Below are positions 11,849-24,130 of a DNA stretch of 64,000 nucleotides, piece after piece. Position 1 is the stretch's first letter; every line of letters starts with the position of its first letter. The position numbers and the translations under genes were made by a program. Under the pieces are notes generated by a model that was not told the origin of the DNA, did not search any database, and saw nothing but the letters and a program-made list of their open reading frames with translations. The DNA lies in the NCBI RefSeq assembly GCF_902459465.1, contig NC_047064.1, forward strand, positions 13,100,160-13,164,159, read 5' to 3'. The DNA is from Asterias rubens (lineage: Eukaryota > Echinodermata > Asteroidea > Forcipulatida > Asteriidae).

Positions 11849-14546
11849 CTATGCAAGCTGGAAACGAACAGCAATGTAACATGAGGATCCGTCACGTCGT
11901 AGCTTCTTACTGCATGTACTGGTCTAACATCCCCCAACTGTCCTACTGATTTCACTATCGGATGATAAGAAGTCTCACTCACTGCTAAGCATGGAAATGA
12001 CGATCAAAGTTGCTGCACTGTCCAAGTTTTATTACCAATATGATGGCAGAATCTTTAAGAACTACATGCTGCACTTCCCCAAATTCAGGATGCTCTTCAG
12101 ACCAGTCGGTAACGACAATAGAGCTTGATCTGAACCTGTAACCATTCACTACTACAGCCAGCAACTACAATTTCTGTGTCCAGAGGACAACCAAGTGCAG
12201 TACATACATCTTCCGCATGTTGAAGACTAGACACTGGAACTAACTCTTGGCTGTATACTTCTGTGCCCCTGATTGTTATGTCTTCCTTCAGTAGAAAATT
12301 GTGACTTTGGCCGATCTGATGCTTTTTAGCCACTGTTTTTTCAATGTTGATGTAGTTGCCTGAGATTTTTGCGAATGTTTTGAGAGGCTTGTGCTTTCCC
12401 TCAAATCTCATTGCGGAAAAGGGTGAGAGTGGGCCCAACATTCTAATTGCTCTAGGATAGTGCAGTAAATGGTGCTGCTTTGGAGTGAGTTGAAGCTCTG
12501 GAAAAGTCTCCTTAACTAAACTGTGATGGTCTCCAATTTTGGCCTTGAGCATGAAGGTTGCTTCTATACTGATGCTAGGTGCTACTACTAATTTATAAAT
12601 GTCGAGAAGGATTAATAACAATTCCCAGACATCTGACTCCTCATCTCTATCCACCTTATCTCCAATTAACAGAGGTAGATACAAAAACAGACACTGCATC
12701 TGTGAAGCAGTTTGTCTGCTACTGGATTTAGGTTTGGCTAATGTTGCTGCTGTTATCTGACATGGCCGATTCTGCTTGTCAACAAAACCATAGCTAAATG
12801 CTGTAATTCTGCTATTGAGTTCCTCCAATGTGAATTTTCCATCGTCGATTAGGTACTGGATAACTAGCTTAACTTCGAGTGGTACCATTCCCTCTAGGAA
12901 GTCATGCATGATATCAAGGACATAGTTATCAGTCACATGGTAGTAGGGAAGTTCATTCAGGATTCCATTTCTTGAAACGCCTGTCTCTGCAAGGTTATTT
13001 GTCTCAATGTCTTCTTCAAAGTTTTCCCGATTTCTCAGAAGATTCCGTTGTTCTTCCTCTTGCTCCTGGCATGTTCCTCTGGGGGCTTTACACCTCCTGC
13101 AAGGATAGTTTGCAGTGAACCCACAAGAGAAGCCCATGACAAGATGGAGACCAAGATTGTCTCCACAAATCTGAAACAGCTTTGGCTTTACAAGACCTTG
13201 ATATTCACCAGGACTGTTAACATGAATACCATCAGTATACATTTCTTGCAAGTCATTGACCAAAACCTTAAGAATGGAGTCAATGCCATATTTGCTGACT
13301 AGTTTAGATTTTGCCAGGGCAGCAAGCAAGATATTGTCAAGACTACTCTGAAGCTTCCTTGGAATATTGAGGAACTGAATATAAAATGCACACAATTTAT
13401 GCTGTCCTCTTCTTGAACCTAGGGGGTTTGCTGGTTCGAAATCATCACAATACAAAACAACTGGGAAAATGTTCTCGTTTTCCTCAGCAAATTCCTTCTT
13501 GAAAAATTCTCCATCTCTGTAGGACTCAAGAACACTTTCACTTCCCTCTTTTTCATGAGACAAAATCGCTTTCATCATTCCTGGCTGTTGGAGATAAGTC
13601 TGACACAATTTTTTGAAAGGAACACACTGGAATGATTCTTGTTGTCTAACCTGCTGCATTCGTCCAGTTTTAGTCAGCTGTGGTTTGTAGATATACCCCA
13701 AAATTTGTTCTACTGGTAATACGAGATATCCGTTTCTCATAAGATACTGAATTTGTTTGTACTCTGAATTCAATTCATCAAATGGCTTGCTGATCACTGT
13801 ACACCCTTGAAATGCCTCCTCAAATGAATAATCATCAAGGCTACCATTATTGTATTTTTCATGAAGGGTACATATCGTCTTCTGTGCATGACAAACACCC
13901 TTGGTCATTAGGTCTTCCATGTTTCTGGTCATAAATTCAATGCTGGATGTAGGAACACCTTTTTTCTTCATACTTGATATGAAGGCTACCAAACAGTACT
14001 TAACATCATCAAATTTTTCACCATTATCGCCCTCGTCAGAGTCGTTATCAGATATGTTGCCTTCTGAATTAACTCCCTCCTGCACATCATAATCAGCAGC
14101 ATCAAAGTCGGGCTCATAAACGAAAGCATCAGCAGCTTCACCATTCTCAACCTGAGCTCTTTGATGATGAAGCAGTACATGTCTCTTATATGTTTTATAC
14201 AACCCATATGACAAATGGCAGACAGGGCATATTATATTTGTTGAGGAATTTGAGTGAATGTTGTGAATATATCTGTGATGTTGAAATAGGGCTTGTAATC
14301 CATTGACTGACTTGTAACACTTGAAGCATGTCAAACTCACTGAATCAGAATCTGCAGCTGCTTGGTCTTTACCATCAGTGTGATCGTCATTAGTGGACTT
14401 GTCATTACCACTGGTGTTGTCTTTGTTTCTCTTCTGGTACGTCTTGTAAGACTCAGTAAACCGAAGCCTAATCCCAATTTGGGGGATAAGCTCCTTAATT
14501 GTTTCTGCATCCAGTAGTCCAAAACTGTCTCCACCAATATAATTAT
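11849..14546 (-). CDS. SAM / C2H2 zinc-finger / CACTA-like transposase, main exon, copy 1
   Basis: Exon 2 starts at 14546 after the acceptor ATTCTTTTCAG; its first residues (DNYIGGDSFGLL..IKEL) finish a SAM domain begun in exon 1. Counting residues from the upstream ATG of this open frame (14562): finger 1 C79/C82/H95-96/H100; finger 2 C112/C115/H128/H132; acidic linker 150-186; first Asp in YCDDFEPANP (373/374); second Asp in ICGDNLGLH (468); CxxC at 488/491; IMHDFLEG with H553; Glu in MRFEGKHK (721). The order D, D, CxxC, MH..EG, E follows CACTA tnp2-type transposases. A 2-base loss in a CAG run near 12156-12163 sends this copy to a premature stop at 12097; by comparison with copy 2 the intended stop is at 11849-11851. 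Exon 1 of this copy is missing because the contig ends at the gap. Confidence 0.85.
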
Positions 14547-16163
14547 CTGAAAAGAATATCAAAAGCTCTGAATAAATAAACTAGCTGCACAAAGTATAAC
14601 ATGCTGTAAAAAAAAAGCAATAAGCGTAATGCGCTATGTAAGAACCCAGTATTATTATCATTATTATTATTACATGTAAAGGGTTCTACAAAGAGGTTGT
14701 TCTAATCTACCAAATTAACTTTGAAAAATAGCATGAAAAATCAAAACATGTACCATACCCTAGCTTCTTCATGTACCGTAGATTAAAACAAGGGTTCTCA
14801 AAAAGTTTTTTCTATTTTTTTTCAAAGTTATCAGCTGAAAAATGGCATGAAAATTCAAACGTGTACGTGGTACACCAGTTTCATATACTGTAAGTTGTAA
14901 GTAAATACACAGGTTCTAAAACAGCTTGTTCAAATCTTTCAGTAATATCGGTTGTGAAATATGGCATGAAAAATCAAAACCATGTATAACCTACACCAGC
15001 TTCATGTACCGTAGCTTGCCGGTAATACATGCATGGGTTCTCAAAAAGTGCTTTGAATATACGCGTATGTGATGTGACTCACTGTTTGCAACCCGCTCCG
15101 ACGAAATGAGGAATATTGAGTAAAGTCTCATTTTGTGTAAATTGACACCCAACATAATCATAACCCCCAAAAATATTTAACATTTAACATTATTTTTTTT
15201 TTTTTTTTTTTTCTGTAGTTTTAGGTTGCCTAAATCTTGATTAAACTTGCTATGGTCTTACCTTTTCGTCAAAAGATTAACAAAGGTGTAAAAACAGACG
15301 ATTTCTGAGCCATGTTTTTGTCATAATTATCAAAAAATGTTTGGAAATAAATTCCTAAGATAAAAGTCGCCCCTTTTGAATCCGCGATGGTCGCCCCAAG
15401 CACATCGCAAAAGCGCCACCAAGAGAGACTTTTTTGAAGCCAGTGACCTCATCTATCTAAATATACATCGTGACGTATACACGTACGTTAGATGACTGCA
15501 TTGGATCGGAGCCAAGCTACGACGATCGTTGCCACTCGGCCATGTTTTATCCAGTGGAATGTTTATCGAAGTTCGAGAAAACAGTGTCTGATTTTCATCA
15601 ATATTTCGGGGTTTTTCTAGGTTGAATTACTCCATACCCAAATAACTCTGAATGCTAAAGGAATAATCTTTCAGTTAACTTGGTGTTGGGTGAGAAGTAT
15701 CACTAAAATCATGCGAAACATGCACGGGAAATTTGCGAAAGAAATCTGTTCCCTGGTCTTGAAGCATAGTCAATGTACGGCCGGACGCGACGCGGGTGAT
15801 GTAGCTGTAGGCCTATAGCCGGCCCCGGGGAATAACTTCATGACCTTTGAACATTAAGTTAGTGACCGCGCAAAGTTATTTTATTTTTAGTTAGGCCCTA
15901 TAATAATTTTAATTATTAAAATATGCCAAAAAATTACAACCACGGAGGTACCTACACGTAGCCTACTTTATATAAGTTAGTGCCTGAGATGCAGTAATTT
16001 TGTAGGCGAGAATGATTATGACAGTTTCGCCCGAGGCCGGGAGGTTTCCGTCTGGCAAAAAAAAAAGCCTGATGACTAAAACGTTAACGATTAAGTTCAC
16101 AACAGGGCCTATACGTGTTGTTAGCCTACGTAGGCCTAACTATTTCTGCCGTCTATTTTCACA
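14547..16163 (-). other. Transposase intron 1 (first copy), cut off by the gap
   Basis: Corresponds to 26813-28452 of the second half. Contains (ATT)n at about 14650, a poly-T run at 15190 and a GC-richer block at 15380-15850. No coding signal. Confidence 0.7.
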
Positions 16164-16263
16164 NNNNNNNNNNNNNNNNNNNNNNNNNNNNNNNNNNNNN
16201 NNNNNNNNNNNNNNNNNNNNNNNNNNNNNNNNNNNNNNNNNNNNNNNNNNNNNNNNNNNNNNN
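16164..16263. other. Assembly gap, exactly 100 N
   Basis: One hundred Ns is the conventional placeholder for a gap of unknown size. Left of it, sequence stops about 420 bp short of the element's right end. Right of it, sequence restarts inside the left-end 32-bp array. Confidence 1.
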
Positions 16264-16668
16264 TTTGTTCAGATGGGTTGTTTAAAATAACTGGGGTTGT
16301 TCAGTATGGTTGTTTAAAAAACTGGGGTTGTTCAGTATGGTTGTTTAAAAACTGGGGTTGTTCAGTATGGTTGTTTAAAATAACTGGGGTGTTCAGTATG
16401 GTTGTTTAAAATAACTGGGGTTGTTCAGATGGTTGTTTAAAATAACTGGGGTTGTTCAGATGGTTGTTTAAAATAACTGGGGTTGTTCAAGATGGTTGTT
16501 TAAAATAACTGGGTTGTTCAAGATGGTTGTTTAAAATAACTGGGGTTGTTCAAGATGGTTGTTTAAAATAACTGGGGTTGTTCAAGATGGTTGTTTAATT
16601 AACTGGGGTTGTTTATTAACTGGGGTTGTTCAAGATGGTTGTTTAATTAACTGGGGTTGTTCAAATAA
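16264..16668 (+). repeat. 32-bp subterminal tandem array, second copy
   Basis: Same units in the same order as 3982-4366, including the CAGTATGG-to-CAAGATGG switch and the AATTAA units at the end, but with single-base losses such as ACTGGGGTGTTC and TTTAAAAACTGG. The sequence after the gap begins inside this array, a typical place for a contig to break. Confidence 0.9.
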
Positions 16669-17909
16669 CCTGGGTTCAAAGTTTTTGTGCTTTAAAAAGC
16701 ACAAAAACGTGGTACAAAACGTTATCTAAAAGGGAAAAGTCTCAAATATGTAACACAGAAGTCAGTGACACAGAAATTTAAACTGAATCATCATTGAAAT
16801 ATTTTTTATTCCCAAATATAGAAGCCTTTTCTTCGCCACGAATTAAAGCACAGTTTTCATGTACGTCACTTCACATGTGTGAGAGTGTAATTTTCTTCAA
16901 CACATTTCACAAAATCAGAACCACTGAAATTCATCACCACTTTGTACTCAAGGCGTCAGACAGCATTCTTATCACACTGCATGTATAATGGTGTATAAAC
17001 AGGCATTCTTTCATATTGAAATTGATGGAAATGCTAAACAAACAAAGACAATGAAATTCATTGAACTGTATAATCAAACTTTCAAGATTGAAATTTATCA
17101 CAAAATGTTTGTCTTCAAGTCATCAAACACCTGCACTATAATTAACACACTGCATAAGGTAAAATGGTGATTCCACAAGATCTATGCAAGCTTTATAAAA
17201 CCAATAACACTCAAATTCATGGAAATATTTACATCAACATTATCTAGCATTCAAAGTACATATCTTATCCTGAAATAGATTTGAAGTCGAAAACGCCAGT
17301 GTTGTTTATTATTCCAGCCGCAAAGTGTTTATCTCGATAGAAACCCCCTTGATCATTAAGGATAATAATTAGATGTTTATCCCCCATGAACATTAAACCT
17401 TCAGGTCCATTAAAAAATCTAGTTAAAATAACAGTTTTTTGCTAGACAACAATAAACACATATGTATTTTCACATCATAGGAATTGGTAATTTTTAGAGT
17501 TCATCAGAGAGAGGTCTGTGGTTTTAATGCACAAATTCATCAAGACATGGAATCAATCGAATCTTCATTTCAATAAATCCAGGTTTGTTTTGTTACATTA
17601 TTGCAACCTCTGCCACCTTATCCACCATGTCAATTAAGCAATGTAATTTTCTTACATTACTACAATTCCTGTGGCCGGGGCTGTATACTCCACAGGGAGC
17701 TGAGAAGGTTTAAGATATGATGACCCAGTGAGCAGGGGATAATTATTGTAAACTGCTCCGAGAGCGACTGTCATGGCGGATACGGGGCATTATAAGGGTT
17801 TACCATTATTGTTATTAGTATTAAACAATCAAACAATTAACACGAACAAGACCTGACTGTGTTTAAACAACTCAGTTTAAAATTTCTTCAGCACACTTTT
17901 CTTCCCTTA

Positions 17910-20900
17910 TTAATTACCTGTCTGACACGACAAGAATGTCCTTAACTCCTACTGATGTTGAAACTCCACATTTCCCTGCAATGCCATAGACGTTTGTCTG
18001 GAGGAACTCCCAAGTTGTACCACAAGCAGGCTGGTACTCTATGTCCAACACATAAATGAGCTTAAAACAATAGTCAACTGCTTTAGTCATGGTGTTGAAC
18101 TGGAGAGCTTGTCTTTCAACGATGACGAAGATTTGCAGTGGATTTATGCGCGATCCAATAACTAGCAGGAAGGGTTGGGGATGTGTCTCTCTATCAACTG
18201 ACTTAAGGTAAAATGCCATGTCAGTCCCTTCCTGTAAAATATGTGAAAAACATATTGAACCATTTAGTTTAATTATATTCTGGCCGTTCTAAGTCATTAT
18301 TTACAATATTTACAGTGAGTGAATAACATTGAATGCTGTACACAGCACATGAGCCACATTTACATAGATTGTACAGCATAATTTACCTTCAATGATTTTT
18401 TTTTTAAAATACATGCATGTACATTGAGGTGCAATGTATGTTCATATTCAGTTTTCTATCAAATACGAAACGTCAATTCATTGCTTCAACCTCTCTAAAC
18501 ACTGTTTATCAAATTTGGGGGCATTTGGCATGCCATAATCGTTGCGACTTCATACCAAACAACCATCGTTTAGAGCTCTCGTGTGAAAACGGCCTTAAGT
18601 CTTCACATGACATGTTCATACTGAAGATGTTTATGACGAAAGTGTGGATCTACAGGTGTATGATGTATTTGATTTTCAAGATGAGGTATCAGAAAAAGGT
18701 CTATTTTGGAATTTTCAGATATAATGAAACATACTTACAGGCTTGACATCAATGAATGATTTGACACTCTCGAAGACAGAACATTTCCCTTTCTTACCCC
18801 TGGCCCGTCCACAGAGTACCAATGGTAAAACAGCGAAAGCAAGTGCTTCAGTTTCCACTGAAAACAAATTCCACATTAGAATTATTTGCAAAGGAAATTT
18901 TAAAAAGAGGAGGAAGACGTGAGCCTTATGTAGATCAGATGCAATTATTTTTCTATTTGCAGAATACCATTTGATGGTATTAGGAATTTTGCTGTTTCAG
19001 GGTGCAAGTCACAAAAGAAGACGACTTTAAAGGTCAAAAGTGAGCTTGTCTCAAACATAATTCAGACAGATGTTGTTACTACTTTTTGTTTCACTTTCCT
19101 TCACTTCTTTCCTAAAAGCTGGCCACCTGCATCTAATAATGAAATTACAGTATCGATATTTACTTTGCGAAAGCTTTACATCTCCATGCTCTTCTGTTGC
19201 TTCTGCATCATCTTGATCCTGCTGCTCTCTTGCACCCCCTCCACTTCCACCCATGTCTATGATGTCTAAGCTGGTTTTGTACTGAGGATGGACATTCTTC
19301 ACATACATGACAAGCTGTGGTGCTAATCCAGGCCACTTGCAGAAAAGACTATCGGCTGATTTGTTTACTGTTTCGCTGAAATCTTGTTCTACCTAAAAAA
19401 GTTATGTATAAGCAACATTATTGAATTTATTTTAAATAGATATTAAGTTACATGTATAAGTTACATGTATAACATTAGTTATTAAAGTTCAAATAAAGTC
19501 AATGGCTTAAAATAAATGAGGTTATCTTGACAAGCATATGATTGACCCCAATGATTTGTATAAAGTACACACCAACAGCCAGTCAGAAAGAAACTAGAGG
19601 CACTCAGGAGGAGTGCTAATCCTCCGCACGCCCACATTACTGCACCTGTGGTACTTTAGTGTGGGGGTAATCAATATACCATTTGTCAGACGGCCCACAC
19701 TATGTTGGGGACTATAAACTGAGTAGGCCAGAGTTTTTTGTAAAACGAAAACAGAATAATAAGTGTTGAAAACATGATAGCCATTACTTTTGAGCAAGAT
19801 ATGGTTGGAACATACTATAAGTAATCATGGATTCAGGGTCGTTTGTGTGGATGTCAGACTTGGATGTTTTTCCTTAGTTATACCACAGGCCTAAATGCAA
19901 CGGACACAAAACGAACCCAAAACGCATTTATGGAAAGCCAGCTTACTTTGGCTTACACAAATAATTAAATAGAAACCTTTGTATTTGTGAATTTAAGATC
20001 AGTGTTACAAACCTATTTTGCAACAATAAAAATGTACAGACTGCGCGCAAGCAGTGGCCGGTGTTAGTTTATGAAAAAAAAAAAAAAAAAACGCGGTTCT
20101 GCAAAATACGTGCACATGCTTGGCACTCACATGCAACTGAGTGTTAGTTTGTGGCTTCAGTGATGTTTTTTTTTAAAGAAACTTGAACAATTTCAACTTA
20201 CCACACCAGAGTCCAGCAGTCTGGGATATTTCTCAAAGATTTCAGCTGTGCTTGGTCTAGGCAGCTGTCTTAACCACTTATACCTTGCGTGTGCTGTCTT
20301 CTTCATCTTCTCCAAGACCATGGATTGTGGTGCATCATTATGATGAAGCCAATTTATAGCCTCTTGCTCATCTTCCTCTAAAAGAACCATTTCAAATAAA
20401 CACAGTGTAACTGATAAGGTTTGATTATAAAAATATGTAGTAATTTTGCTGACCCAGCACTGGTGGCTTCCCATCTTTCTCACAGATTTTGTTATCCACA
20501 GCAGCTTTGAAGGTTTGCCTACTACCCACTGTGCACGGTGCTGTGTAATCTTTGCTTATGACCATTGCGATGCTGAGTCTTAGCTTCAAAGTTTGAACTT
20601 AATTACCTAAAATCATTTTGACAGGTGGTGTTGCTCACTAGTCCGATGCTGCTTCTTCACTGGAGCTGGTTCAATCCTTTTCTTGCAATTGTTTTGTGGT
20701 GATGCACTCTTATTCATTTGCCACGGACATATCGCAAACGGGAGTTCAAAGTACCCACTGGCAGGTCTGTGTTTCTCTCCTTTGATGTACCAGGCCTCCT
20801 GTTTAAATGAAATAAAACTAAAAATTTACATTGTTATACACAACCAATTTTTTCCCCAGAGATCTCAGGGTGCAGGATTAAATCAAGGAAACAGCAAGGA

Positions 20901-23184
20901 AACATTTTTTACAGTAGTGTGCATTTGCTGCTTCTCAGAAATAACGTAACAAATTACTGCAACTGCTCATGAACATTATTAGTTATACCACGAGTACAAG
21001 TGGAAAACGGAATGACGTAGTGTGTCTGTGACCATCTTTGGCCTTGCGGCATATGGGATGCATGACGCACTTTATTGTTCCGTGTTCCACGAGCGGATAA
21101 CAAGTGTTATCCCATCTTCAAGCAAACTAGTAAACTTGACATACACTCAAGATCCGCATTGAATGTATGATAGTGTACGTGCAGCAGGAAAATGCACGCA
21201 ACTGAGTAAAGTGCACAACATTCGATGCACGGGTGCAATACAGCCATGCGATATGGGATATCACACTGTTGTTGCTATGGATAGACCAACCAGGATCGAG
21301 GATTCAAGTTTGCTTGAAGATAATAATCATACAAATCATGCAGGTTAAAAAGTCAGATTGTTTTATCACAAGCCCTTGCCTGTAGTTTAACTGAAATCAA
21401 ATATGTTATATGAGACAAAAGCAATAAATGAAGAAGAAGAAAGACAAACTCACATGACCAGTAACTCCACTTGGATCTTTTAAGAAAGGGAATTCCTCCA
21501 CAAATAGGTGAGCCATTTCATTTTGATGTGAGCAGATGGACTGAAAACCAGAAGAAACATGTTAGCGCTATCCATGGTAAATATTATACAAAATATGGTG
21601 AGAATATTTCAAAATATGGTGAAAATATTTTCAAGATAGATTTGTGAAGCTTTATTAGACAAGGAAATGGTAAAGGTCAATGGTCTGTCAATTAATTATC
21701 AAGGTTTGTTCAAATGAATATCTTTTGACCACTGATTTCTTTCATTTGTTTATTTGCCATTAAAAGACAAAAATATTGACCAACTGAATGATTGACCTTT
21801 GCGATATTTTTCATATGAGGACAACAAATTTTGTTTTTGGCCCAAAACAATATTATGTACTCACTTTGGACCAAAGTGTTTCATCAAAGAACTGACGAGG
21901 ACTGGAACAATGACTTTCCTATCTTCTTTAGAAGCCATCCTGTTTTCTTCCATTCGAAGAATAGTTGCTCGTCCCTTTGGAGTTTTGCAGATAGAATCCC
22001 TGATATCCTGTAGGGGTGTAAAATAAATGTTTACTATTAAAGGTATGATACATCAGTGGTAATGACCCAACAAAAATATTCAGTTTTCACTGTGATCTGA
22101 CAGTGACAGTTGATTAGTTATGAAGATGATATAACTACCAATATAATCCTCTTGTGAAATATTTACATCTGAATTGCTGTCACCTTCTAGAAAATCTTTT
22201 CTGAAGATCTTGATTTTGATTGTACACTATTGAAATAATTAAAAAGCACCATATAAACCTGCACAAAATCACTGTTAAAAACAGAAAGGTTATGTTCACT
22301 ATTCTCTCATGACTCGGATGATAGATTGAGTTCAACTTTCACAGGTTTGTTATTTCCTGTATCTGTTGAATCACACAAACTATGGATACCATCAGCTCTA
22401 CCAATGATGTATCACACCATTAACCCTCCTACATTCATTAAAAGGTCCATGAAATAAGATTTGAAGCCTGTTTTAACACTTGACACAAGTATTTATTCTA
22501 ACGAAAGATTTTGAAATTTTCATTGCCAAATTTTGGGTGTTTTGACACTTTTTTCAGAATTTTGTGTTTTTATGCAAATTTAATTTTGCATCCATGAGCA
22601 AATTTGTGATGTCATTCAAGAGAGAGCTGCAAATGGTTGATTTGTGCACACGCACACAAAAATTACAGATTTTTCTTGTTTTCTTCAAATGGCAACTCCA
22701 CTAATATTTGGGTGATGTCTTATTATTGAGTGTTTAGACTTGTCAGTACCTTATTCTGAGGTGACCACTGTTTTTTGGCAAAATTTGTGATCTTGATTTT
22801 GTGCAATTTTAATGCAGCTGTGAGACTCTGTGGTGTGCATTTTATGACATCACACAACAGCACCCTCATGTGCCCATTTGAAGACAAGTGATTTTTGGAA
22901 ATTTGATTAGTACATTGAATCTTAATTTTATAGCAAAAAATCGCTTTCCATTGTCTTAAAACTGTCCTCAAGCGTGGATATTTGATAACAATTTTAGGAA
23001 CCACTATGTGCACTTGTATCAGTGAAAAATCTGCAACAATGGCTCCAATACTCACAAACATACGACGATTCCGTTTCACTTCTGTCTGTTTTTCATGCTT
23101 TGCTTTGCCGTTTCCATCCACTGTTTCCTCATCACTACTGCTTGCAGTCATATCCAGCATTTCAACATCTTGAATGTTTTGTGA
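17910..23184 (-). CDS. SAMD3-like companion protein, copy 2 (with frameshifts)
   Basis: Same gene as 5609-10900. Exons by position: 23056-23184, 22139-22208, 21865-22007, 21454-21540, about 20690-20800, 20454 onward, 20202-20377, 19164-19392, 18739-18857, 17910-18231. This copy has the intact EEDEQEAINW exon (176 bp, in phase on both sides). Its last exon is broken near 17945 by loss of two bases relative to copy 1, which replaces the family-conserved VRELRTFLS end by an unrelated tail and stop at 17914. Exon 21454-21540 is one T short. Errors fall in homopolymers, so they look like sequencing errors as much as decay. Confidence 0.7.
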
Positions 23185-24130
23185 CTAAAGAAGGGAAAGA
23201 AGATGGTTACCTTCAATGCAGATTTTGGTGAAACATCGCTATAAAAAACACCACTGGGATAATTGGCTATAAAGAACATCCCCTTTCACTCCCAAATAGT
23301 AAATTCTTTATAACGCACAATCTCTGTAACAGGCGACCACTATTATGAACAAACATTTTTTATGGACCCCATGGTGTTTGTTATAATCATGCTGTACATG
23401 TACTGTGCATTGTTTCTAACATGCCATGATTTTCACAATTTACAAGGTATGTTAATGATGACACCTTGATGGCTTTGTAGATGGCTGTGTGTGTGCGATA
23501 ATCATGGTGCTGATGGTTGTGGTTATAAAATGGTGGTTAGGGTCACGGTGTCAATTGTATGAACGAAAGGTATACATGTTCATGATTACATGAAATAAAA
23601 ACTTGAGTGCAGACTAGTAAGAATGTCATTCCAGTGCATGTCCCTGAAGAATACACGTACTTTCAAGTTCAAGCACTACGAAGCAACATGTCTATATTTG
23701 AAATTTTTGTTTGAAATTTTGGCAACACCGCCTCAAAATTTGAATAAATGGATAAACTGTCTTAATTTTTTAACGAGTGAATTACACTGATGGGGTTGAT
23801 ACAGCTACATGTCTGCATGTTGGAATGTTACAATCTGTAAATACTACATGTATACACGTAAAAATGTACTTGAATTTACCAAATGCTGTATTTGCTCATT
23901 GAAAGTTCTGTAAAATTCTTCCAACTTACACATGGTTTGGTAGGGCTATGTAACAAGATGATTGGAAGTATCGGTTACTGCCCCCAAATTCAGGATGCTT
24001 CCAGGTGGTAACATAAAACGAACTTGATCTGAACCTGTAGCCATTCATGAACACTTCTACAGCAGCAGCTACAACAAGTCCAGTACATCCATCTTCTGCA
24101 ACTAGAATCCACTCTTCCTTGCATATCACC

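Noticed and set aside
13048-14537. Several 60-85-codon frames within the transposase region
   Set aside because: Shadows of the 800-codon minus-strand frame; the same shadows recur at 25314-26803.
16012-16290. Open frame running across the N gap
   Set aside because: The frame is open only because N codons are not read as stops.
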